39,398 nt of DNA from contig NZ_LIPP01000157.1 of the NCBI RefSeq assembly GCF_001418335.1, positions 1-39,398 of the forward strand. The letters are read 5' to 3'. Position numbers and translations under genes: made by a program. The notes beneath the pieces were generated by a model. That model was not told the DNA's origin. It was given only the letters and a program-made list of their open reading frames with translations, and searched no databases. Below are positions 17,226 through 27,800 of this stretch, piece by piece (position 1 is the stretch's first letter; each line of letters starts with the position of its first letter). This DNA comes from Streptomyces aurantiacus (lineage in GTDB: Bacteria > Actinomycetota > Actinomycetes > Streptomycetales > Streptomycetaceae).

Positions 17226-18509
17226 TCAGGCTTGTCGCTGCGCCACCAGGGACGGGCTCGGTCGGGTGGCGGCGAGCAGTGAGTGCGCCAGAACGCTGTA
17301 AAGGGTGTCGTTGGGGCCGTCGGCGATACGGAGCCCCCGAATGTCCCGAAGGCGCTTCTCCATGGGCGTGTGACGGGTGTATCCGTCGCTGCCGTGCAGT
17401 TGGAGCGCGATGTCGACGGCGCGGTAGGACGTGTCCGTGGCAAGGGCTTTGGCGGCGGAGCAGGCCGCCACGTCGATGTCCTCACCGTCCTTCTCGATCC
17501 GCTCCAGGAGAGAGAAGCACCAGGCGGTGGCTGCTTGGACTTCGGCCGCCGCGGTGCCGAGCCGACACGCGACGGACGGAATGTCCGCCAGTGACATCCG
17601 GCCGACACTGCGGCGGCGGGTACGGGCCATCGTCTCCTCGATCGAGGCGGTGGCCGCACCCAGGCAGACCATCGCCATCATCAGGCGCCAGCCGGAGAAG
17701 TGCGCGTCGAAGATCCGGCGGCCGTCGCCCGGTGCCCCGAGCAGGCGGTCCTTGCCGACGCGTACGGCGTCGAAGTGCAGGCGCCCCAGACTCCACCCGC
17801 GCAGTCCGAGCGGGGCGGCGCTCTCGGCGAGGACGCCGACGCTGTCCATCGGCAGCCAGAGCGCCGACAGCGGCACCTCGCGCAGCGCAGCGCCGTCGCT
17901 GTCCATCCCGGCGGCCTGCTCCGGCCGGAGCACCTTGCAGAAGACGACGAATCCGACGGCCTCTTCGACCCGACTGACCAGGCCCTTCGTGCCCGAGAGC
18001 AGCAAGTGGTCACCATGGTCGACCGCTACGGTCCGCAGGCCGCGCAGGTCCGACCCCGAGTGCGGTTCGCTGGACGCCACACCCGCCAGCTCGCCACGGT
18101 TCACGACGCCGTCGAGGACTGCCTGTGCGACGGCGGGTGCGCCGTACCGCAGGGCCATGGCTCCGTGTCCCGAGCTGAAGATCTCCCGCGCGTCGCAGTC
18201 CCGCCGGCCGGCCAGGAACATCGCCATCCCCTGGGCCACGCGCTCCAGGCCCGGGGGGACGACCACATCGGCGTCCCTGGCCCCGGCGGGGCCCCGGCCG
18301 TCCCCCGGCCCGACCGTGGCACACGCGAGGTCGAAGCCTGTCAGCCCGGCCTGGGCGGCGCTTTTTCGCAAGCCGAGCCAGGGCGGCCGGGCCGCCTCCT
18401 CCGTGAGGGGCTCGGGCAAGTGTTTGTCAAGGAAGTCGGTGACTCGGGAAGTGAAGTCCTTGAGGGCAGGATGGCGGGCCAGGACGGCGCAGAATTCTGA
18501 GGAATACAC
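17226..18509 (-). CDS. acyl-CoA dehydrogenase family flavoprotein
   Basis: The 427-residue protein shows the family layout: an N-terminal helical part, the middle beta domain (GVASSEPHSGSDLRGLRTVA then LLSGTKGLVS near 140-180), and the C-terminal four-helix part with LQLHGSDGYTRHTPMEKRL near 380. In the catalytic region most family members have YEGTNEI with Glu as base; here the line reads IADGPNDTL, with Asp at the Glu position. The enzyme may therefore be altered in activity or substrate. The GTG start at 18509 has AGGGGAA upstream. It is the last gene of the leftward NRPS locus, 195 bp after mbtH. It could desaturate the acyl group or a carrier-bound amino acid (inference). Confidence 0.85.
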   Translation of the reverse strand: MYSSEFCAVLARHPALKDFTSRVTDFLDKHLPEPLTEEAARPPWLGLRKSAAQAGLTGFDLACATVGPGDGRGPAGARDADVVVPPGLERVAQGMAMFLAGRRDCDAREIFSSGHGAMALRYGAPAVAQAVLDGVVNRGELAGVASSEPHSGSDLRGLRTVAVDHGDHLLLSGTKGLVSRVEEAVGFVVFCKVLRPEQAAGMDSDGAALREVPLSALWLPMDSVGVLAESAAPLGLRGWSLGRLHFDAVRVGKDRLLGAPGDGRRIFDAHFSGWRLMMAMVCLGAATASIEETMARTRRRSVGRMSLADIPSVACRLGTAAAEVQAATAWCFSLLERIEKDGEDIDVAACSAAKALATDTSYRAVDIALQLHGSDGYTRHTPMEKRLRDIRGLRIADGPNDTLYSVLAHSLLAATRPSPSLVAQRQA

Positions 18510-18704
18510 GTACGGTTCCCCTAAGAAGACGTGAGGGATGAGCGGGTACTCCGAGCGGAATCCCCGAGTGGCTCGTCGTTCACGGCGCCGGACCGAACTC
18601 CGTGTCGAAAGTCCCGGTGTTGACGGTCCCGGTGGGGTCCGAGCCCAGCGCCCTGGTTCTTCAGTTGTTCGTGCCGCTCCTGTCGGCCCCCGCGGTCGAT
18701 GGCC

Positions 18705-18929
18705 TCACCGTCCGCCGTCCATGGCCTCGGCGAGGCCGCGCGGCCGCATGTCGGTCCACGTCTTCTCGATGTGGTCCAGGCACGCCTGCCGGGTGCTCTC
18801 CGGAAAGGCGACGGTCCAGCCGTCGGGTACGTCGGCGAAGGCCGGCCACAGCGAGTGCTGGCCCTCGTCATTGACGAGCACCAGATAACGGGCTTCCTCG
18901 TCTTCGAACGGATTCGTCGCTTGCGTCAT
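18705..18929 (-). CDS. MbtH-like protein
   Basis: The 74-residue protein has the MbtH signature: NPFEDEEARYLVLVNDEGQH, then SLWPAFADVPDGW, and ending CLDHIEKTWTDMRPRGL with the conserved Trp residues. MbtH proteins bind NRPS adenylation domains and aid their folding and activity. The ATG at 18929 has AGGAG seven bases upstream. It lies in the same direction as the NRPS and exporter, and its upstream region carries the same two-block element as the NRPS, so it probably serves that NRPS. Confidence 0.96.
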   Translation of the reverse strand: MTQATNPFEDEEARYLVLVNDEGQHSLWPAFADVPDGWTVAFPESTRQACLDHIEKTWTDMRPRGLAEAMDGGR

Positions 18930-18949
18930 GGCTGTGCTCCTGGAACTCG

Positions 18950-19030
18950 TCAACGGGGCCCCACGGGTGAACCTTCGGACACGGGAGCCAGGTCGGGCCT
19001 GTGCAGGGAAGGGAGTTCGCGACAGGACAA
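18950..19030 (-). CDS. possible 26-residue leader ORF before mbtH
   Basis: A TTG at 19030 has a very strong GAGGAGG seven bases upstream and opens 26 codons (MSCRELPSLHRPDLAPVSEG and six more) ending at 18950, 20 bases before the mbtH ATG. The strong ribosome site is otherwise unexplained in this 317-bp gap between the exporter and mbtH. It may be a translated leader; no homology is known and the call is tentative. Confidence 0.3.
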   Translation of the reverse strand: MSCRELPSLHRPDLAPVSEGSPVGPR

Positions 19031-19139
19031 GTGGAAACCTCCTCGATGTCAGGGAACTCTTCGCCTGGCGCTCGGCGCGGCCGATCTCTCGACCCGCGCC
19101 ATATCGCGCGGTGCACGACCGGGGTTCGGCTTCGGACAT

Positions 19140-19203
19140 CCATCGTCTCAGGTCACCGACCGTCCTCAAGTGGCTGCGAGCTGTTACCACCCGAAGGAAT
19201 GAC
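19140..19203 (-). promoter_or_regulatory. two-block upstream element of mbtH
   Basis: On the + strand, CCACCCGAAGGAATGAC (19187-19203) and CCATCGT (19140-19146) lie 40 bp apart. Both blocks and the spacing are identical in the NRPS upstream region (29808-29871). The flanking spacer is not conserved, so the blocks look like protein-binding sites or promoter parts rather than a segment duplication. Block 2 lies about 210 bp before the mbtH start. Confidence 0.7.
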
Positions 19204-19246
19204 AACCCTCCCGCAGCCACGGTCGTACCGGGTCGATGGTTCGGCG

Positions 19247-21691
19247 TCACGCGGGTGCCGGTTGGCCGACCTGCAGTTTCCACAGGTTGTTGTAGATACC
19301 GCCGCGCCTCACCAACTCCTCGTGCGTGCCCTGTTCGGCCACGAGCCCGCCGGGGCCCATCACGTAGATCCGGTCGGCACTTTGGACCGTGGAAAGCCGG
19401 TGAGCGATGACAACCGTCGTACGGTCCTTCCCGAACACCTGGAGGGCCTGCTGGATCGCGGCCTCCGTCTCGTTGTCGATGGCGGAGGTGGCCTCGTCGA
19501 GGATGATGACCGGCGGATCGCGCAGGACGGTACGGGCCAGCGCGATGCGCTGTTTCTGCCCGCCGGACAGCGAGGCGCCCCGTTCACCGACCCGGGTCGC
19601 GTAGCCCTCGGGCAGGCTGTCGATGAACGTGTCCGCCCCCGCGGTGCGGGCGGCGGCCACGAGTTGGTCCTCCGTGGCGTGGAAGGTGCCGTAACCGATG
19701 TTCTCCGCGATCGTCGCGTCGAACAGGAACGGTTCCTGGGTGACGTACCCGATCGCACGGCGCAGGTCGGGCAGGGCGAGGGTGCGCACGTCGGTACCGT
19801 CGAGCAACACCCGTCCCCGGTCGGGGTGTCGGAAGCGCATGAGCAGTTTGGCGATGGTGGTCTTCCCCGCACCGGTGGTTCCGACGATGGCGGTGGTCCC
19901 ACCGGCGGGAATGACCAGGGAGGTGTCACGCAGCACCGCCGGCCTGCCGGGGTACGAGAAGGTCACCCCCCGCAGTTCGATCTTTCCCCGCACATGTCGG
20001 ACGGGCAGGGGGCGGCCCTCGTCGACGGGTTCGACGGGAAGTTGGTGCAGGCGCTCCACCCGGTCCAGGGCGGTGAGAGTGCGCTGGTACTGGTCGGTGA
20101 CGCTGCCCAGTCGGGACAGCCGCAGCATGGCGATGCCCGGCAGTTCGATCAGCGGGCCGAACGACGCGGTCGGCAGTTCGCCGCGCAGCACGGCCCCGCC
20201 GCCCAGCAGGACGGTGCCGACCAGGGCCGAACCGCCGGCCAGCCGCAGGATCTGGGGTGGCAGCGCCGCGCTGCGTCCGGTGGAGCGGCTGACCTCGCTG
20301 TGCTTGCGGTTCAGCTCGTCGACGCGTTCGATCTCGTGCTCTTCGGTGGTGGCGGCCTTGACGGTGGTGTGGGCGTTGAGGTTCTCGGTCACCCGGCTGT
20401 TCAGCCGGGCCCGGTGTTCTCCGGCGGTGGCGTTGCCGGCGACCGCCCGTTCGTGGAAGCGGAAGGACAGCCAGGCAACGATCGGAACCGGTGCGAAGGC
20501 GACCCAGGCGATCTGTGGGGCGAGCAACAGGAACATGGGGACGAGCAGCGCGAGGCTGGTGCCCAGTTGCACCACGTCGTGCATGCTCGTACTGACGAAC
20601 GTGCCCAGCTGGCTGATGTCCTCGGACAGGACCGAGTTGACCCGGCTGACGCGCTCGTTCTCCAGGTCGGCCGGTGCCACGTTCTGGATGTGGGCGTAGG
20701 TGCGGGTGCGCCAGTCGTCCTCGACGTCCTGCGCGAGGCCGCGCCAGGCGACGCCGGCTCCGTAGCCGGAGGCTGCCATGGCGACGCAGGAAACTCCGGC
20801 GGCGCCGGCGAGAGTCGCCAACTGGGCGGTGACGCCGACCACTCCGAGGCCGGCCAGGGTGGCGCTCCCGCCCTTGGCGACCAGCAGCACGATCGAGGGG
20901 GTCAGCGCGAACAGCGCCATCTCCGCCAGCTGCGAGAGCCCGGACAAGAACGCGGCCACGCCGAACTTCCGCTTGTGCCGCCCGATGATGCGCCGCATCG
21001 CGTGGCGGCGCGGGGTGGCGTCGCCCGACTGCTCCCGCGTGCCGTCGGCTCTGCGCCACGCCCGCCGGACGACACCTGCCGTTGCCGCGGCTGCCAGTCC
21101 GAGCGTGAGCAGGGGGCGGCTGAGCAGTTTGAGGAGGAACGGCCCTCCGGCGACGGCGGTCGCGGCCACGGCGCCGGCGGCGAACACCTTGGGAAGCCAG
21201 CGTCCGACGCTCTCACTGTTCCCACGGCGTTCCGTTCCGTGGCTGTGGTGAGGGCCGGTTCCGTTGTTCAGGTGGGCGCCGGTTCCGTAGCCGTTGTGAG
21301 GGCGGGTGCGGGTGCCCGATCGGCGCGTTGCCGGGTCGCGGCTCAGCAGGTCTGCTGCGGACGCGCTCAGGTCCGCCAGGACCCGGTCGACGGCCCGGCG
21401 CAGCGACCGGGCGGCCTCTCGCGGACTGATGGTGCGGTCGTGTCGCAGCAGCACCCGGCCGGTGACCGGGTTGACGCGGGCCTCCTCGATGCCCGGGGTC
21501 CGGCGGAGCGACGCCTCGGTCAGCCGGGCCAGGGCAGGTCGGCCGCGGGCGAGGTTCAGGTCCCAGCGTTGCCGGCCGGGAAGGATCGAGCGGGCCGACA
21601 GCGTCGCTCTCGGACGCGGATGTCGTGCCCTCAGGGCGTTGGCGGGTGGGTGTGCGGGTGGGTTTGCGATCAAGGTCATCGCAACGATCAC
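19247..21691 (-). CDS. ABC exporter (fused TMD-NBD) with HMA-like N-terminal domain
   Basis: Residues 40-110 of the 814-residue protein (RLTEASLRRTPGIEEARVNP, then TGRVLLRHD) fit the beta-alpha-beta pattern of HMA2 domains found on metal P-type ATPases, but there is no CxxC metal site. A hydrophilic His/Asn/Gly-rich linker follows (near 120-160), then two membrane segments (near 165-210). A six-helix exporter domain comes next, and an ATPase domain with Walker A GTTGAGKTT, QEPFLFD, LSGGQKQR, VIILDEATSA and IAHRLS. The GTG start is uncertain; an ATG four codons later is equally possible and neither has a clear ribosome site. It lies 206 bp after the NRPS on the same strand and probably exports its product. 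The HMA-like part may sense metal or just stabilise the membrane domain. Confidence 0.9.
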   Translation of the reverse strand: MIVAMTLIANPPAHPPANALRARHPRPRATLSARSILPGRQRWDLNLARGRPALARLTEASLRRTPGIEEARVNPVTGRVLLRHDRTISPREAARSLRRAVDRVLADLSASAADLLSRDPATRRSGTRTRPHNGYGTGAHLNNGTGPHHSHGTERRGNSESVGRWLPKVFAAGAVAATAVAGGPFLLKLLSRPLLTLGLAAAATAGVVRRAWRRADGTREQSGDATPRRHAMRRIIGRHKRKFGVAAFLSGLSQLAEMALFALTPSIVLLVAKGGSATLAGLGVVGVTAQLATLAGAAGVSCVAMAASGYGAGVAWRGLAQDVEDDWRTRTYAHIQNVAPADLENERVSRVNSVLSEDISQLGTFVSTSMHDVVQLGTSLALLVPMFLLLAPQIAWVAFAPVPIVAWLSFRFHERAVAGNATAGEHRARLNSRVTENLNAHTTVKAATTEEHEIERVDELNRKHSEVSRSTGRSAALPPQILRLAGGSALVGTVLLGGGAVLRGELPTASFGPLIELPGIAMLRLSRLGSVTDQYQRTLTALDRVERLHQLPVEPVDEGRPLPVRHVRGKIELRGVTFSYPGRPAVLRDTSLVIPAGGTTAIVGTTGAGKTTIAKLLMRFRHPDRGRVLLDGTDVRTLALPDLRRAIGYVTQEPFLFDATIAENIGYGTFHATEDQLVAAARTAGADTFIDSLPEGYATRVGERGASLSGGQKQRIALARTVLRDPPVIILDEATSAIDNETEAAIQQALQVFGKDRTTVVIAHRLSTVQSADRIYVMGPGGLVAEQGTHEELVRRGGIYNNLWKLQVGQPAPA

Positions 21692-21741
21692 CGGTTTCTG
21701 ATGGGGGCCGTGCTAGGGCGGCGCTGAAGTGGGGGCCATGT

Positions 21742-21759
21742 CACTGCCCGGCGGCAGTG
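21742..21759. terminator. hairpin in NRPS-exporter gap
   Basis: CACTGCC and GGCAGTG form a seven-pair perfect stem with a CGGC loop, 50-70 bases before the exporter start. With the next hairpin it may attenuate transcription between the two genes. Confidence 0.45.
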
Positions 21760-21792
21760 GGCGAGTTGGGTCGCCGGCCGCCGGGACGGGGA

Positions 21793-21852
21793 GCAGCCCG
21801 TTCGTCCGATGAGTGCGACGTGGACGCACGCACACGGACGGGAACGGGCTGC
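21793..21852. terminator. long inverted repeat in NRPS-exporter gap
   Basis: GCAGCCCGTT (21793-21802) and AACGGGCTGC (21843-21852) are exact complements. Inner GTCC and GGAC can extend the stem. It lies 45-105 bases after the NRPS stop. It may be a partial terminator or 3'-stabilising structure. Confidence 0.5.
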
Positions 21853-21897
21853 GGTCATATCGTTCCGCCGCACCGGTTGCCTCGAAGGCTGGGCGCC

Positions 21898-24800
21898 TCA
21901 CCGTTCAATGAAGCCCCAGTAGTGGGAGATCGCGGTCTCGTCGATCTCTGGGACAGTGACGCCCAGGTGCCTGAGCCGTTGGACGGTCCTGTCGTTCTCG
22001 AAGGTCAGGGCCGAATTCCGCGCGGTTTCCGGGTCCTTGGCGTACTCCTCCAGGTACTCCTGGTACGGCAGGATCGGCAGACTCTGCCCTCGTTCGCCGG
22101 CGCGGCGCAGGCGGTGCAGCCACGCGGTGAGCGGGATCTCTTCGGAACGCGTTCCGTGCGTCTTGTCGTACGCGGCCATGAAGGCGCCGGGTCCGACCTT
22201 GCGCGGGTGGTGGAGGTGGTGCACCCGGTCGGCCTTGTCGCCGTTCAGCAGCAGTTCGACGACTGCGCGGGCGACGACATCGACGGGAAGCAGTGCTTCG
22301 TGGAGTCCCGGGTCCGCCGGACTGCAGCCGAGCGTCGCGCTGCTGGTGAGCAGCCGGGAGAACATGTCGTCACGGTTGACGGCGCCGGTCGAGGTATGGG
22401 CCCAGATGCGGCCGAGCCGGTAGATGCCGCCGCTCGCTCCCCGCTCGAAGGCACGCTCCACGAGCAGGTCGGCCACCCACTTGCTCGCCGCGTACCCCTT
22501 CCCGTACGGATGCCGTTCAGCGCCGATCGGCGAGTCCTCCGTGACCGGGCGGGAGCCCTGGCCGGCGCGGAAGACCGCAAGGGTGGACAGGTGGTGAAAC
22601 GCCTTCGGCCGCCCCTCGCTCGCCAGGTGCAACAGGGTCCGGGTGCCCTGCACGTTGGCCGGCTTCAGCTGGGCGTACGGCGAGAGGTGATGTACCCGGG
22701 CGCCGCAGTGGACGATCGTGTCGATGTCCTCGCGCAGTCGTGCCCAGCCTGCCGGGTCGAGGCCGAGATCGCCGGCGGCGAGGTCGCCCCGGACGACGTA
22801 CAGCCGGGGGTCGTCCAGCACGGTCTCGGTGCCGTGGACCCGCATGGACGCGGCCAGCCGCTCACGCGCCTCGGTATCGCTTCGGGCCCGGACGACGCAG
22901 TGCACCCGGGCCGTGGTCCGGTGCAGCAGCTCGGCCAGGAGGAAGGCTCCGACGAACCCCGTGGCCCCGGTCAACAGGATGTCACGCGGGCCGTCGACCG
23001 GTCGTGCGGTGGTGGTGAACCGCAGGGCGGAGTGCAGCTTCGCCTCCGAGTCCGGCACCCACGACGGCGCGGTGGGCGGGGCGTCCGCGCTGAGGTGCCG
23101 CGCCAGTCCCGCCGGGGTCGGTGCCTCCAGGAGCGCCGACAGGCTGAAGGGAGCGGCCAGGGTCTCACCGATCCGACCGGCCAGGCGGACGGCGAGCAGG
23201 GAGTGGCCGCCCAGGGCGAAGAAGTCGTCGTCGACGCCGACCTCGGGCATGTCCAGGACTTCCGCGAACAGTTCGCACAGCGACCGCTCCTGTGGAGTGC
23301 GCGGGACACGGCCGTGTGTGACATCGGGGGCGAAGTCCGGTGCGGGCAGGGCGTCGCGGTCGAGCTTGCCGTTGGGAGTCAGGGGCAGGGCATCCAGCAC
23401 CACGAACGCGGAAGGCACCATGTAGGCGGGGATGCGGCCACGGAGGAAGGCCCGCATGTCGGCTCGCAGGTCGGCCGGGTCGGTCTCGGGTCCGGCGGCA
23501 GGCACCGCGTAGGCGACCAGGCAGGTCTCGCCGAGGCGGTCGTCGCGGGCGATCACGGCGGCGCGGGCGAGGCGGGGGTGGCAGGAGAGGGCGGCTTCGA
23601 CTTCTCCGGGTTCGATGCGATGGCCGCGTACCTTGATCTGGTCGTCCGCCCGTCCGGCGAAGACCAGTTGGCCGTCGGTGCGCCGACGGGCCAGGTCACC
23701 GGTGCGGTACATCCGCGTCCCCGGTGGACCGTACGGGTCGGCCACGAACCGCTGGGCCGTCATGCCCGGGCGACGCAGATATCCGCGGGCCAGGCCGACA
23801 CCGGCCACGTACAGTTCGCCGGTCACTCCGGGCGGCACCGGTTGCAGCGCGGCGTCGAGTACATAGACGCGGGAGCCGGTGATCGGCTGTCCGAGGACCG
23901 GAGTTGACGCGGCGTCGAGCCGTGCCTGTACCGAGTCCACGGTGCACTCGGTCGGCCCGTACATGTTGTGGGCCGCCAGTCCGTCCACGGTCCGCAGTTC
24001 CTGCCAGAGCCGGTCCGGCAGTGCCTCGCCGCCGAGAACGGCCACGCTCGGCCGCCATCGCTCGTCCGTGAACAGGCCGTGGTCGGACAGGACGCGCATG
24101 TACGAGGGTGTGACGTCGACGCTGTCGATCCGCCGCTCGACCAGCCAGGCCACGAACCGGCCCGCGTCCGTCCAGGTGGCGGCGTCGGGCACATGCAACT
24201 CGTGGCCGTCGATCAGGGCGGCCAGCTGCCCCCATGAGGCGTCGAAAGACACCGAAGCGGTCAGGGCCACCCGCAGACGCCGGCCGCCCAGCCGCTCGGC
24301 GGCCGGTCCGAAGACCTGGGTCCGGTACCGTGCGGCCACGTTGCCCAGGCTCGCGTGACGGGCGACGACTCCCTTCGGCGTCCCGGTCGATCCCGAGGTG
24401 TAGATCACGTATGCCGGATGGTCGGGCGAGGGCCCCGTCACGGGGTCGGTGTCCGGCAGCTTCTCCAACGCCTCCACGGTCTCCGGCGCGTCCAGCAGCA
24501 GGTGCGCGAGCCCTGTATCGACGCCAATGGAGGCGGCGGTGGTCGTGTCCGTGAGCAGCAGTACGGGCCGTGCGTCCTCCACCATGGCCGCGATGCGTGC
24601 GGCGGGGTGGTCCGGGTCAAGTGGCAGGTAGGCGGCTCCCGCCTTGAGTACGGCGAGCAGGGCCACGACGAGGTCGCCGGAACGGGGCAGGGCGAGGGCG
24701 ACGATGTCCTCGGCTCCGACGCCGCGAGCGGTCAGTGCGTGCGCGAGCCGGCTCGCCCGGCTGTTCAGCTGGGCGTAGGTCAGGGTGGTGTCGCCGACCA

Positions 24801-27800
24801 CCACGGCGACCGCGTCGGGGGTGGCCCGTACCTGGGCGTGGAACTGCTCGGGAACGGTGCCCGCGGGCGCCTGTGCTGTCGCGGTCTCGCAGACATCACC
24901 GACCTCCCCGGTGTCCTCGACATCCCCGACCAGGAGGCGGCGCTCGTCGTCGGTCAGTACGTCGATGCGGCTGATGGGGCGGTCCGGCTCCCGGACGACA
25001 GCTTCCAGCAGTCGCACCCAGCGTGCGGCCAGGTCTTGGACCGTGCCGTGGTCGAACAGGTCGGTGGCGTAGTCGAGAGTCCCGTCAAGGCCGAGGCACT
25101 CGCTCTCCTCAGAGCGCCGTTCGCAGATTCCGATGTCCAGGTCGAACTTGGCGGTCGCGGTCGACACCGGCATCCTCGACGTCCGGAGCCCGGGGAGCGC
25201 GAACACCGCGGCCTCGTCGACGTCGAGGGAGAGGGCGACCTGGAACAGCGGGTGGCGTCCCGGTGACCGCGTCGGATTCAACGTCTCCACAAGCTGCTCG
25301 AAGGGCACCTCCTGGTGGGCGTACGCCGCCAGCGCGGTACCGCGGACCCGTTCCAGCAGCTGCGTGAAGGCGGGGTCGCCGGAGGTGTCCGTACGCAGTA
25401 CCAGGGTGTTGACGAAGAATCCCACCAGCTCGTCGAGGGCCTGGTCCGTGCGTCCGGCGATGGTGCTGCCGACGGGGAGGTCGGTGCCCGCCCCCAACTT
25501 CGTCAGGAGCGCCGCCAGACTCGCGTGCAGCACCATGAAGAGGCTCGTGCCCGAACGGGACGCCAGCTCTGTCAGCGCTGTGTGCAGCTCCGCGTCGATC
25601 CGCAGGGGGGTTCTCGCACCACGGTACGACGCGACGACGGGCCGGGGCCGGTCGTAGGGCAGCGCGAGTTGCTCGGGCAGCCCCGACAATGCTTTGTTCC
25701 AGTGGGCGAGTTGGCGGTGCAGAAGTCCGTCGGGGTCGTCGGGGGCACCCATGAGTCGGCGCTGCCACAGGGTGTAGTCGGTGTACCGCGCAGGCAGAGG
25801 TGCCCAGTCGGGTTCCCTGCCCTGGCTCCGGGCGGCGTACGCGGTTGCCAGGTCGCGGGTCAGCGGGGCCATGGACCAGCCGTCGGCGGCGATGTGGTGG
25901 ACGACGATCAGCAGCACGTGCTCGGTGGGGCTCAGCGTGAACAGCTCGGCGCGCAGCGGTTGCTCGACCGCCAGATCGAACGGGTACCGGACGGCGTCCG
26001 CCAGCAGCGAGTGCAGCGCCTCCTCGTCGTCCACCGCGGTGACCGGCAACGAGGGGCGCGCCGCGGACGCGTCGATGATCCGCTGGACGGGCTCACCGTC
26101 GACTTGCGGGAAGACCGTGCGCAGGCTGTCGTGCCGCTCCACCACATCGCCGAGCGCCTTCTCCAGCGCTCCTCGGTGGAGCTCGCCGGCCAAGCGCTGC
26201 ACGAGGGGAATGTTGTAGGTGGCGCCGGGACCTTCCGCGCGATGCAGGAACCACAGCCGCTGCTGCGCGAACGACAAAGGAATGCGGTCCGGTCGTTCCT
26301 GGACGGTCAGGGCCGGGCGTGCCCCGTCCGCGCTGTCCAGCCGCGCCGCCAGGAGGGCGACCGTGGGCGCTTCGAACAGTGCGCTCAGGTCCACGTTCAC
26401 GCCGAGCACGGCGCGGATGCGGGACACCAGACGGATCGCCAGCAGTGAATGGCCGCCCGCTTGGAAGAAGTTCGCGTCCACGCCGGTCCACGGCCGGCCG
26501 AGGACCTCCGCGAACAGCTCGCACAGCAGCTGTTCCCGTACGGTGCGCGGTGCCCGCACGAGGGACGACGCGTCGGACTCTTCGTCGGGCTCGGGCAGGG
26601 CGTCGCGGTCCAGCTTTCCGTTCGGGGTCAGCGGAAGTTCGTCGAGCATCGTGAACGCCGAGGGCACCATGTGTTCGGGCAGGCGCTCGCGCAACCGCTC
26701 GCGCAACCGGTCACGCAGCAGCAGCCGCGCCCCGGCCCCGTCCGCATCCACCCCCTCACCCGCATCCGCATCCTCGTCCGCGTCCGCCGTATCCGTTACG
26801 ACGTAGGCGACGAGCCGGAGATCACCGTGCCGCTGGTCCGGGCGGGCGAGCACCACGGCCTGTGCCACCCCGGGGCACGCGGTCAGCGCGGCCTCGACCT
26901 CTCCCGGCTCGATGCGGAAGCCTCGGATCTTGACCTGGTGGTCGGCGCGGCCGACATACGCCAGCTGGCCGTCCGCCCGCCATCGCACGAGGTCGCCCGT
27001 GCGGTACATCCGTGTTCCGGGAGGGCCGTACGGGTCGGCCACGAACCGTACGGCCGTCAGCGCGGGTCGGCCCAGGTAGCCGCGCGCCAGGGACGGTCCG
27101 GCGACATACAGCTCCCCGGCGGCTCCGAAAGGCACCGGTCGCAGGCTGTCGTCCAGTACACAGACGCGGACGCCCGAGAGCGGCGGTCCGATCGGCGGTG
27201 CTTCGTCCGATGGCGTCAGGGGCCGGCTCACGGTCGCGCACACGGTGGTTTCCGTCGGCCCGTAGGCGTTCAGCATGCGGTGATGCGGTGCCCATCGCGC
27301 CACCTGTCCCGGCGGGCACGCCTCTCCGGCCGCCACGAGCGTCGGCACGCTGACGTCGGCCCGCGTCACCACGGCCAGTGCGGACGGCGGCACGGTCGCG
27401 TGAGTGAGGCGGGCGCCGGGGTCGGTGAGCACCGAGAGCGGATCGCCGGTGGGGGCGAGCACCAGTGCCGCTCCGCACAGCAGGGTGTGGCACAGCTCCA
27501 TCACGGAGGCGTCGAAACTGGGCGAGGAGAACTGCAGAACCCTGCTGTCGGAGGTGACCTCCAGACGCTCCGTGAAACCTTTGGCCATGGAGGCGATGCC
27601 GGTGTGGGTCACCACCACTCCCTTGGGCCGCCCGGTCGAGCCCGAGGTGTAGATGACGTACGCCGGGTGCCGTGGGTCCACGGCGATGTCCGGGTCGGTG
27701 TCCGGCTGTCCCTGCGACAGCTCGGCCACTGCCGACGGATCGTCCACCACCAGGACGGGCCGGGCGTCGGCGAGCATGTACTCCTTTCGCGCCGCCGGAT

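Noticed and set aside
18510..18704. Small gene between mbtH and the acyl-CoA dehydrogenase
   Set aside because: Candidate frames have no ribosome site and no plausible start; treated as a leader or spacer.
19001..21727. Long open frame of about 900 codons on the + strand
   Set aside because: It is antisense to the HMA-ABC exporter, rich in Gly/Arg/Asp/Gln without any domain, and is the usual high-GC mirror of a real gene.
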